The notes beneath the pieces were generated by a model. It saw only the letters and a list, made by a program, of their open reading frames with translations, was not told the DNA's origin and made no database searches. Below are positions 1-8,094 of a stretch of 10,000 bases of DNA, piece by piece. Numbering within the stretch: position 1 is the stretch's first letter; each line of letters opens with the position of its first letter. This stretch comes from Candidatus Hydrogenedens sp. (lineage in GTDB: Bacteria > Hydrogenedentota > Hydrogenedentia > Hydrogenedentales > Hydrogenedentaceae): assembly GCA_020216745.1 (NCBI GenBank), contig JAIWNQ010000005.1, positions 1 to 10,000 of the forward strand. The letters run 5' to 3'. A program made the position numbers and the translations under genes.

Positions 1-2
1 AA

Positions 3-776
3 CGTACATTAAAAATGAGCTTCTGGATTTGGTATGACTATATGGGGACATGGTTTATGATTAACCTATGTTTGCTTACCCCATGGATAATATTCATAGT
101 CCCTTTATTTCTCCATATCAATACCTTTCCTCCTCTACTAATTGGTTTCTTACTTTTTGGCGCCTGCCTATATTTTTACATTGCTAACGTCTTCATATCA
201 GCATTTACAGTTAGTATTTTGGAACACAAGGAGGGATTAAAAAATAAATTGGGATTTGCTATTAAAATTACTTTCATAAAATCACTACCCATAGGTTTAC
301 TATTCCTCTTTTTATTTACAGTGCTCTTAATAAATATTTGGTTTTACCTTCATAAAAAATTTTCTGGTCTGCTATGGGTAAACTATATTTTTATAGGCTT
401 ATTTCTCTGGCTTATACTGTTTACTTTCTGTTCATTATTATGGAGCATACCAACATTATCATTTAAAAGATTAAACACCTTAAAAAATATTCTCTGGGGT
501 TATATTATTCTAATCGCCAACCCGTATTTTAGTTTTCAATTACTTTTTTGTTATACTATTTCTACTTTACTAAATATTTTTCCTCTATATTTCTTTTTCA
601 TAGGTACAGTAATACCGCCAATTATTTTAACCTGTGCTTATGAAATATTATCCCGAAAATATGAAGCAATACAAAAACAACAAATAGAATTACCTGAATA
701 TATTGTTTTTAGAGATTATGAAGATGAGTTTCTCAACAGAAGTTGGGAGCATCTTTTTAAGCCATGGAAATTATAA
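3..776 (+). CDS. Polytopic membrane protein, DUF624/YesL-like, 5' end probably outside window
   Basis: The first visible ATG is at 15, but no stop lies between it and the window edge (in-frame codons CGT ACA TTA AAA) and no Shine-Dalgarno precedes it, so the true start is probably upstream. From the ATG the protein has 253 residues and about six hydrophobic segments (roughly 14-36, 38-62, 89-112, 121-148, 158-180, 184-207), with a charged C-terminal tail ending in a PWKL motif. The segment order, the basic stretch before the third helix (EHKEGLKNK) and the terminal Pro-Trp resemble DUF624/YesL proteins, small membrane proteins of unknown function often near carbohydrate-use genes. The coding DNA is much poorer in G+C than its neighbour: 541-600 has 11 G/C in 60 bases, 901-960 in eno has 32. 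Its stop is only 33 bases before the preferred eno start, so co-transcription is possible. The membrane protein call is secure; the family call is tentative. Confidence 0.6.
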   Translation, partial: RTLKMSFWIWYDYMGTWFMINLCLLTPWIIFIVPLFLHINTFPPLLIGFLLFGACLYFYIANVFISAFTVSILEHKEGLKNKLGFAIKITFIKSLPIGLLFLFLFTVLLINIWFYLHKKFSGLLWVNYIFIGLFLWLILFTFCSLLWSIPTLSFKRLNTLKNILWGYIILIANPYFSFQLLFCYTISTLLNIFPLYFFFIGTVIPPIILTCAYEILSRKYEAIQKQQIELPEYIVFRDYEDEFLNRSWEHLFKPWKL

Positions 777-2096
<1,320 letters not shown>

Positions 2097-2116
2097 ATTA
2101 ACATAAATTGCAGTTT

Positions 2117-2146
2117 TTGATATATAATTACTATTAGCAATATAAT
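2117..2146 (+). promoter_or_regulatory. Candidate sigma-70-type promoter for the ftsB-corC operon
   Basis: TTGATA (2117-2122, one mismatch to the -35 consensus) is followed 18 bases later by a perfect TATAAT (2141-2146), which would place the transcription start near 2153. It lies in the only sizeable gap (2097-2194) between eno and the tightly packed downstream genes, so it could drive the whole series to 9350. Two more TATAAT words lie at 2123-2128 and 2153-2158. In such AT-rich DNA these can occur by chance, and no -35 with good spacing was found for either. Confidence 0.4.
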
Positions 2147-2171
2147 TTGATGTATAATATATAAGTAAAAC

Positions 2172-2178
2172 AAAGGAG
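2172..2178 (+). promoter_or_regulatory. Shine-Dalgarno of ftsB with unusually long spacer
   Basis: AAAGGAG is a near-perfect anti-16S match but lies 16 bases from the ATG at 2195. An in-frame TGA at 2183-2185 excludes any earlier start, and the codons after it (CAC AGG TTA) cannot initiate, so 2195 is the first possible start. A weaker AGG at 2189-2191 is too close (3 bases). Confidence 0.45.
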
Positions 2179-2194
2179 TTATTGACACAGGTTA

Positions 2195-2491
2195 ATGCAA
2201 CGAGTAAAACAAATATTTCGTTTTTTGCTTGTGTTAGTGATGGTGTGTTGTTTTGCTTATGGTTATTTTAAATATAGAGACCTCTCTAACCGTTATCAAG
2301 AAGTAAAAAAAGCTGAGGCAGAATTTCAACAATTCATCCAACAAATACGAGATTTGGCAGAACAAAAAAGACAATTGGAACAAGAAATCGAACGGTTGAA
2401 GGCTGACCAATTAAAGCAAGAGGAATATGTTCGTAAAAATAAAGGCTGGGTTTATCCTGGTGAAAAAGTATTAAGGTTGGAAGAACAATGA
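2195..2491 (+). CDS. ftsB: FtsB/DivIC-family cell division protein (septum formation initiator)
   Basis: FtsB-type proteins are small bitopic membrane proteins that form a complex with FtsL and FtsQ at the division site and help switch on septal peptidoglycan synthesis. This 98-residue protein has the family layout: a short basic N-terminus (MQRVKQ), one transmembrane helix (about 8-25), a heptad-rich coiled coil (about 30-75, rich in Glu, Gln, Lys and Leu), then the conserved C-terminal block ending RKNKGWVYPGEKVLRL, which matches the usual R-x-x-x-G-x-V-x-P-G-E motif. The position directly after eno is the same as in many proteobacteria and supports FtsB over an unrelated coiled-coil protein. 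It is first in the compact gene series and probably has its own promoter. The ATG at 2195 is the only usable start, although the Shine-Dalgarno is unusually far away. FtsB and DivIC cannot be told apart with certainty from sequence alone. Confidence 0.88.
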   Translation: MQRVKQIFRFLLVLVMVCCFAYGYFKYRDLSNRYQEVKKAEAEFQQFIQQIRDLAEQKRQLEQEIERLKADQLKQEEYVRKNKGWVYPGEKVLRLEEQ

Positions 2492-2492
2492 T

Positions 2493-2500
2493 AAAGGAGG
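2493..2500 (+). promoter_or_regulatory. Strong Shine-Dalgarno upstream of phoH with long spacer
   Basis: AAAGGAGG is a full-strength ribosome binding sequence just after the ftsB stop. The nearest in-frame phoH starts are TTG at 2516 (15 bases away) and ATG at 2522 (21 bases away). No in-frame start lies at the normal 5-9 base spacing, and the in-frame TAA at 2492-2494 bars starts further upstream. Confidence 0.5.
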
Positions 2501-2515
2501 TTCAATTCAAACAAA

Positions 2516-3580
2516 TTGGGTATGAGTAAATTCAAGTTAAAGAAGGATGCAGTCTCGACACACGAGATTGTTGTCAAGAATCATGATGAATTAATCAAAC
2601 TGTTAGGGGTAAATGGGGAAATCCGAAGGCGAGTCTGTGATCAAACCCATGTCCAAGTCATTGACCGAGGCGGGAAAGTCTTGCTTATCGGCGAATATGA
2701 AGAAACCCAAAAAGTAAGTGATGTTCTGAACCATTTACTCTTTGCAGTTCGTAGGGGCTACACCCCGACACCTGCTGACTTTGACCTCGCTATGGAAGAT
2801 TATCCAGAAATGAAAAACACTATTGCATTAGAGGAACAATCTGAAACATACACCACTAACCCAGCAATTTTGTTAAGACCCGAAATAAAAGTTCAACCTC
2901 GTTCCCAAGGGCAGATAGACTATTTAGAGACAGTTCGCCGATGTGAAATGACTTTTGTAATAGGTCCAGCAGGAACAGGAAAAACTTATCTGGCTATGGC
3001 ATCGGCTGTCTCAGCCTTGTTAAATAAACAAGTACGCCGTTTAGTATTAACACGACCTGCCGTAGAAGCGGGAGAAAATTTAGGATACCTGCCCGGAGCC
3101 ATTGAGGAAAAAGTACATCCCTATTTACGTCCTCTATATGATGCATTATACTCCATGGTGGATTTCGATAGAGTCCAACGATGGATAGAACAGGAACGAA
3201 TAGAAGTTGCACCACTGGCTTTTATGAGAGGTCGTTCTCTTGACCATGCTTTTGTTATTTTAGATGAAGCACAAAATACAACAAGTGACCAGATGCTTAT
3301 GTTCCTTACCCGATTGGGCGAAGGCTCACGGGCTATTATTACGGGAGATATAACCCAAATTGATTTGCCCAAAGGCAAAATATCCGGCTTGGTGGAAAGC
3401 CGAAGAATTTTGGAAGGGATTCCAGGCATTGGTATCGTACATTTAACCAAACGTGATGTCGTCCGACATCCATTGGTGCAACGAATTATCGATGCCTATG
3501 AGGCTCATGGACGTTTGGTTAATCATGAGCACACATCCCCCCAAAAAATAGATGAGAAACGGAGCGAGCATGAATTATGA
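2516..3580 (+). CDS. phoH: PhoH-like (YbeZ-type) P-loop ATPase
   Basis: PhoH/YbeZ proteins are cytoplasmic ATPases related to superfamily I helicase cores; YbeZ is linked to YbeY and to 16S rRNA maturation. The 354-residue protein has an N-terminal KH-like region (about 15-80), a linker, and the PhoH ATPase domain (about 128-335). Visible motifs are Walker A GPAGTGKT (150-157), TRPAVEAGENLGYLPG (179-194), EEKVHPYLRPLYDAL (197-211), MRGRSLDHAFVILDEAQN with Walker B (237-254), and ITGDITQIDLP (275-285). The length fits the family. The start is unsettled: TTG at 2516 is nearer the Shine-Dalgarno, while ATG at 2522 is the better start codon and removes only two residues. The stop overlaps the next start as ATGA (3577-3580), so translation of the two is probably coupled. 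The neighbour ybeY two genes on supports the YbeZ role. Confidence 0.95.
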   Translation: MGMSKFKLKKDAVSTHEIVVKNHDELIKLLGVNGEIRRRVCDQTHVQVIDRGGKVLLIGEYEETQKVSDVLNHLLFAVRRGYTPTPADFDLAMEDYPEMKNTIALEEQSETYTTNPAILLRPEIKVQPRSQGQIDYLETVRRCEMTFVIGPAGTGKTYLAMASAVSALLNKQVRRLVLTRPAVEAGENLGYLPGAIEEKVHPYLRPLYDALYSMVDFDRVQRWIEQERIEVAPLAFMRGRSLDHAFVILDEAQNTTSDQMLMFLTRLGEGSRAIITGDITQIDLPKGKISGLVESRRILEGIPGIGIVHLTKRDVVRHPLVQRIIDAYEAHGRLVNHEHTSPQKIDEKRSEHEL

Positions 3581-6096
3581 GTGAAAAGTCAGGAACCCAG
3601 CGAAAAATTGGGTTCCCGTCATTAGATAAAATCTCACAGTGGCAGTTACGGCGGGATAAACACTTTCTCAGTCCACAAATCCTGATTGTTGGTATCCTGT
3701 CCGCTATCTTTTCTGCTTTCCTTATCACCTCAAATTTCCCTCAAGAAACATTAACCCCAGAAGAAGTTGACCGAGAAATTGTTGCAAAACAGGAATTGCG
3801 TGCAAATTTTAGTTTTCAAACTGAGGATGTCAAAGCAACACAAGAAGCACGTAACCAAGCACGTGAAAAAGTACTTCCTCACTATCGAATTGATAAGGAA
3901 AAAGTCCAGAAACAACTTCAGACTTTAAGAGAACGTATTAGCCAATTACAAACAATTCGTACAAAAATTTATGAAGATTGGAAAAAAATAGAAAAAAAAC
4001 AAGAGATGGATGAATCATCTCAATTCATGTCTTACGCTCAACAGGTATTTAACGAAATTTACCCGACTATTAAATGGGCAGAAAATATCGAAGCGTCAAA
4101 ACTCTTACTATGGATCTTGACTGATGTAAATTTAGAAAATCGGAATATGAATAATAACCCATTTAATATTCCGAATTTAGGAGAAAATCTCCAATTTTCT
4201 CTATCTGATGGCAAAGTACAACTTCCAGACATAATGGCTAAAGTTGCGGAAGAAAGTTTAAACTCCATTCTGAATGAAGGTATCTTTCCCGTACAAGACA
4301 AAGGAAATACAGAAATAAAAATAGCCATTATCCGTGATGTATCTGAAACAGAACAAAAGGTAACTCAAGAAATCTTACTCCGTGATGTCCCAGATATCAA
4401 ACAGGCAATTGAGAATAAATTAAAACCAAAAATTCAAGAGGAAGCACGAAAAATCGCCAAACAATTTCCATCGTTGGATTGGCTAAAAGTTTATGAGGCT
4501 ATCATGTCCATTACCTCAGATTTGGTAGTAGACACATTACAATACGATTCAGTCGCAACAGAGATTGTCCGCGAACGCTCTGCAGAATCAATTAACCCTG
4601 TAATGAAAGAGATTGCCGCAGGTGAAATTATTCAAGAACGTGGGAAACGATGGACATTAGAATCACGTTCCGACGCCAAAACTTACTTAAATCTACTCAA
4701 TCAAAGTCAGGGTGAATCTCCACGCTGGCTATTCTCATTTATCGCTCATTTGATTATCGTTCTACTCGCTTATGTAAGTTTATACCGTGCTATCCGCCTA
4801 TGGGAACACAAAGGAGAACCATCATCAGAAGCCATCTGGTATCTTGCTCTTCTCCTTATTAATGGAATCCTTCTATTAGGAAAAACAATGCAATTTTTTG
4901 ATACCACAGGTTTTTCTGTCCCTGTAGCAATTACTGGAATTTTATTTGCCATTCTGGTACAGATGAGGCTATCTGCATTTCTATCTTTTATTACCTGTGT
5001 GCTCTTATCTATATTATTTCGCTATGACTGGCGACTTCTTATCTTCGACCTTGCAATGACCATGGGGGCTGTATTTACTATCTATCGTGTTCGCAAACGG
5101 AGAGATATTACCTCCGCTTCCCTAAGTGGTATCTTCATCGGATTCCTTACTTTATTAGCAATCACCCTCACCACAGACACCTTAATCGGAGAAATGACCG
5201 TACGACGATTTTTATTATTAGGTATTAATGGGAGTTTATGTATACTTTTAGTGCCAGGTATTTTGCCGTTTCTTGAACGTTTATTCGGAATCGTTACAGA
5301 CTTCCAACTTTTAGAATATTCAGACCTTAATAACGAAATACTTAGGAAACTGGCAGTGCGTGCCCCTGCAACTTACTCACATAGCCTCATTTTAGGACAA
5401 TTAGCAGAAAGAGCTGCGGATGCAATTGATGCAAATGGCTTACTTGCACGCGTTTGTGCATATTACCATGACATAGGCAAAATGCGTCATTCGGAATATT
5501 TCTATGAGAATCAGAATGGCAATAATATTCATGACACCCTCTCCCCACGTAACAGTGTCCGTATAATCATTAACCATGTTAATGAAGGTGTCAAATTAGC
5601 CCAAGAATATCACCTTCCAAAGCCCGTCACAGAAGCCATAGCTCAACATCATGGGACATATCTTGTCAGTTATTTCTATAAGTTAGCCATCGAACAACAA
5701 AAGTTTGGCGATGTAAATGAACAAGACTTCCGTTATCCAGGTCCAAAGCCACAAAAACCGGAGTATGCAATTATTATGATTTGCGATGCGGCAGAATCAG
5801 CAGTACGCTCGCTGAAAAATCCAAACCCAGAACGAATTCGTCAATTAGTAGACCGCCTCGTAACAGAAAGGGCTAATGACGGTCAGTTTGATGAATGTGA
5901 CCTCACACTTCGACAGTTAAACATTATTATTGAAGAAGTTTCTCTTGCCTTAAACTCATTACATCATTTAAGACCTTCTTATCCTGGAATCAATATTGAA
6001 GAAGAGCATGCAAACACATTATTAGCAAAAACAAATAACCATAATGCAAAGCCTGATGAAATCTTATTAGACAATAAAGAAGTTTTAGGGAAGTGA
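3577..6096 (+). CDS. pgpH: 7TM-HD cyclic-di-AMP phosphodiesterase (PgpH/YqfF-type)
   Basis: PgpH-type enzymes are membrane HD-domain phosphodiesterases that hydrolyse cyclic-di-AMP to pApA. The 839-residue protein shows the full architecture: a cytoplasmic N-terminus, one transmembrane helix (about 33-51), a large external 7TMR-HDED region (about 55-380), a seven-helix bundle (about 385-565), then a cytoplasmic HD domain (about 580-790). Expected metal and catalytic residues are all visible: His602 (TYSHSLILGQLAE), His631-Asp632 (YYHDIGK), His667 (INHVNEG), His691-His692 (QHHGT) and Asp737 (ICDAAE). Their spacing matches that known for Listeria PgpH. A hydrophilic tail of about 40 residues follows the HD domain. 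The start ATG overlaps the phoH stop, with GGAGCGAG at 3561-3568 as ribosome binding site. ybeY starts 1 base after the stop. No diadenylate cyclase gene lies in the window. Substrate is inferred from the family. Confidence 0.94.
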   Translation: MSEKSGTQRKIGFPSLDKISQWQLRRDKHFLSPQILIVGILSAIFSAFLITSNFPQETLTPEEVDREIVAKQELRANFSFQTEDVKATQEARNQAREKVLPHYRIDKEKVQKQLQTLRERISQLQTIRTKIYEDWKKIEKKQEMDESSQFMSYAQQVFNEIYPTIKWAENIEASKLLLWILTDVNLENRNMNNNPFNIPNLGENLQFSLSDGKVQLPDIMAKVAEESLNSILNEGIFPVQDKGNTEIKIAIIRDVSETEQKVTQEILLRDVPDIKQAIENKLKPKIQEEARKIAKQFPSLDWLKVYEAIMSITSDLVVDTLQYDSVATEIVRERSAESINPVMKEIAAGEIIQERGKRWTLESRSDAKTYLNLLNQSQGESPRWLFSFIAHLIIVLLAYVSLYRAIRLWEHKGEPSSEAIWYLALLLINGILLLGKTMQFFDTTGFSVPVAITGILFAILVQMRLSAFLSFITCVLLSILFRYDWRLLIFDLAMTMGAVFTIYRVRKRRDITSASLSGIFIGFLTLLAITLTTDTLIGEMTVRRFLLLGINGSLCILLVPGILPFLERLFGIVTDFQLLEYSDLNNEILRKLAVRAPATYSHSLILGQLAERAADAIDANGLLARVCAYYHDIGKMRHSEYFYENQNGNNIHDTLSPRNSVRIIINHVNEGVKLAQEYHLPKPVTEAIAQHHGTYLVSYFYKLAIEQQKFGDVNEQDFRYPGPKPQKPEYAIIMICDAAESAVRSLKNPNPERIRQLVDRLVTERANDGQFDECDLTLRQLNIIIEEVSLALNSLHHLRPSYPGINIEEEHANTLLAKTNNHNAKPDEILLDNKEVLGK

Positions 6097-6097
6097 G

Positions 6098-6583
6098 ATG
6101 CTCCATATAGCAATAAAAAATATTTCCTCTTATAAACAAATGTATAATTCACGACGGTTAAAAAAAATCGCAGAACACATCCTGATTGAAGAAGGGCATT
6201 CACAACAAAATTGTGAATTAAGCATCGTATTTTGTAATGATGATTTTATTCAAGGTCTAAACAAAGAATATCGCCATAAAAACAACCCTACAGATGTCCT
6301 ATCTTTTCCAGTGCCCTCCAATTTCCCATCTGGGGATACAAAACCAATTGGAGAAATTATTATCTCATTACAGACTGTACTTACAAGGGCAGAAAACCCT
6401 GAAAAAGCAATACACGAAATTGATGTCTTGTTTTGTCATGGTTTGCTCCATTTATTAGGATATATCCACGATACACCACATCAACGTAGACAGATGATAG
6501 AAAAACAAGCAAAATATTTAGGGATACCGATAGAAGATGCATGGATAAAATATCCAAAACACACCAATAAAAAGAAATGTTAA
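6098..6583 (+). CDS. ybeY: Endoribonuclease / rRNA maturation factor YbeY
   Basis: YbeY is a metal-dependent RNase involved in 16S rRNA 3'-end maturation and ribosome quality control. This 161-residue protein has the family length and motifs: NKEYRHKNNPTDVLSFP (55-71), IGEIIIS (84-90) and the zinc-binding H-x3-H-x5-H signature HGLLHLLGYIH (114-124), with His114, His118 and His124. The usual consensus ends GYDH; here the Asp is Ile, although all three metal-ligand histidines remain. The ribosome binding site AGGGAAG (6087-6093) lies inside the end of pgpH, and the ATG follows the pgpH stop by one base. The gene ends in a 7-base overlap with the next gene. The phoH-pgpH-ybeY-corC order matches the known ybeZ-ybeY-ybeX theme with a phosphodiesterase gene inserted. 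Confidence 0.95.
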   Translation: MLHIAIKNISSYKQMYNSRRLKKIAEHILIEEGHSQQNCELSIVFCNDDFIQGLNKEYRHKNNPTDVLSFPVPSNFPSGDTKPIGEIIISLQTVLTRAENPEKAIHEIDVLFCHGLLHLLGYIHDTPHQRRQMIEKQAKYLGIPIEDAWIKYPKHTNKKKC

Positions 6584-8094
6584 ACTTTTTCGGCATGTAT
6601 GATACAATAGAAAAAGAAGGAAGTATAAATATTCGTAGACGAAAAGAGAACCAAAAAAATATTCAGATTAATCGACAACATCTATATCCAATTGCTTTCT
6701 GTTTTATACTTATCTTCCTAGCTATGTTTCAGGCAGAAAGTGTTAATGGGGGGACAATTTATAATAATCTCGACAAATTTTTCCCTTTCCATATCATTAT
6801 TTTGTCATGTTGCTTATTAACCTCATCTGCATTCTTCTCAGCCACTGAGACCGCCTTCTTTTCTATTCGAACGACACAACTCAAAGCTATGAAAAATAGC
6901 CCGTCCTTCCGTGACAGAATGATAGCCCAATTAATGAAGTCTCCATCCGAACTATTAACAACAATACTTATGGGTAATGCCATTGTGAATATTGGTCTAA
7001 GTATTGCCTTTGGAAGTCGTCTGGAAGAATACATTATAAACCGAGTACTACCCTCATCTATTGCTTCATCATTTGTTTCTTATTCAATTGCCTGTCTCGC
7101 CTCAACTTTACTGCTTATTTTCGGAGGAGAGGTAACCCCAAAACTAATTGCCTCCAGATATGTCGAGCAATATGCTCGTTCCGTCGTTTTTTTAATCTTT
7201 ATTATTCATGCTTTATTCACACCTATACGTAGACTACTTCTCTTTTCCATCGGTATTACATTCCGAATCACACATTTCAGTTCTATACCACCTTCACCAT
7301 GGGTCACTGATGACGAATTAAAACTACTCGTAAATGAGGAAGGACTTTCAAACGTCATTGCTGAAGATGAACGTAAAATGATACGTAGTATACTTGAGTT
7401 TCGTGATGAACCAGTAAAACGTATTTTAGTGCCAAGAACAGAAATCGTGGCTATACAGGATACAGCAACAGTAGCAGATGCATGGGAAGTTTTCTGTGAA
7501 CATGAATACTCACGCATGCCTATTTATCACGAAAATTTGGACCATATTATTGGTATTCTCTATGCTAAAGACTTACTTGATTATACTGAAAGGGGACAAT
7601 GGAAACAGCCTGTTAAACCTATTGGACGTAAAGCCAATTTTATTCCAGATACAATGTCAATATCAGAGTTAATTAAAACAGCACAAAAATTAAATACACA
7701 TGTTGCTATTGTTGTTGATGAATATGGCGGAACAGCGGGACTTGTAACATTACACGATGCATTAAGTGCAATTGTCGGAGAAATTTCTGATGATGAAAGC
7801 GTAGAAGAACCCCTCTTTGTCAAAATATCGGAAAATGAATATCTACTTCATGGTAAAATGCCAATATCTGAATTAGAAGAATTAATCCAATATTCTTTAG
7901 AAGACCCAGAACATAATACCATTGCTGGCTATCTACTAAAACAGCACGAGAACCTAACAAAGCAAGGGGATATTGTATCCGTTGGACCACTAAAATTCAC
8001 GGTGGAAAAAATGGATGGAAAACGGATAACACAACTACGACTTAACATCGAACGAGAAGCCGATACTCAAGAAACAGAAGGAAATAATCTATGA
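6577..8094 (+). CDS. CNNM/CorC (HlyC/CorC) family membrane protein with DUF21 and CBS pair, copy 1
   Basis: CNNM/CorC proteins are implicated in magnesium/cobalt resistance and Mg2+ export. The 505-residue protein has an N-terminal extension of about 65 residues that includes a basic stretch and an extra hydrophobic helix (about 37-53, possibly a signal or anchor). A DUF21 transmembrane domain (about 70-225) follows, with SSAFFSATETAFFSI (83-97), GNAIVNIG (133-140) and the GE-x-x-PK motif (184-189). Then come two CBS motifs (about 283-335 and 355-403, the second with AIVVDEYGGTAGL) and a CorC_HlyC C-terminal domain (about 410-490). The CBS2 end reads LHDALSAIVGEI, less canonical than the LEDILEEIFGEI of the next gene. 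The start at 6577 overlaps ybeY, but its ribosome binding site is weak. ATG at 6595 is possible, and GAAGGAAG (6616-6623) sits 7 bases before an in-frame ATT at 6631, an unlikely but conceivable start. Transport function is inferred from the family. Confidence 0.92.
   Translation: MLNFFGMYDTIEKEGSINIRRRKENQKNIQINRQHLYPIAFCFILIFLAMFQAESVNGGTIYNNLDKFFPFHIIILSCCLLTSSAFFSATETAFFSIRTTQLKAMKNSPSFRDRMIAQLMKSPSELLTTILMGNAIVNIGLSIAFGSRLEEYIINRVLPSSIASSFVSYSIACLASTLLLIFGGEVTPKLIASRYVEQYARSVVFLIFIIHALFTPIRRLLLFSIGITFRITHFSSIPPSPWVTDDELKLLVNEEGLSNVIAEDERKMIRSILEFRDEPVKRILVPRTEIVAIQDTATVADAWEVFCEHEYSRMPIYHENLDHIIGILYAKDLLDYTERGQWKQPVKPIGRKANFIPDTMSISELIKTAQKLNTHVAIVVDEYGGTAGLVTLHDALSAIVGEISDDESVEEPLFVKISENEYLLHGKMPISELEELIQYSLEDPEHNTIAGYLLKQHENLTKQGDIVSVGPLKFTVEKMDGKRITQLRLNIEREADTQETEGNNL

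Noticed and set aside
2182..2210. TTGACA at 2182-2187 with TAAAAC 17 bases on, a possible second promoter
   Set aside because: The -10 match is poor and the transcript would start inside ftsB, after its ATG; treated as chance.
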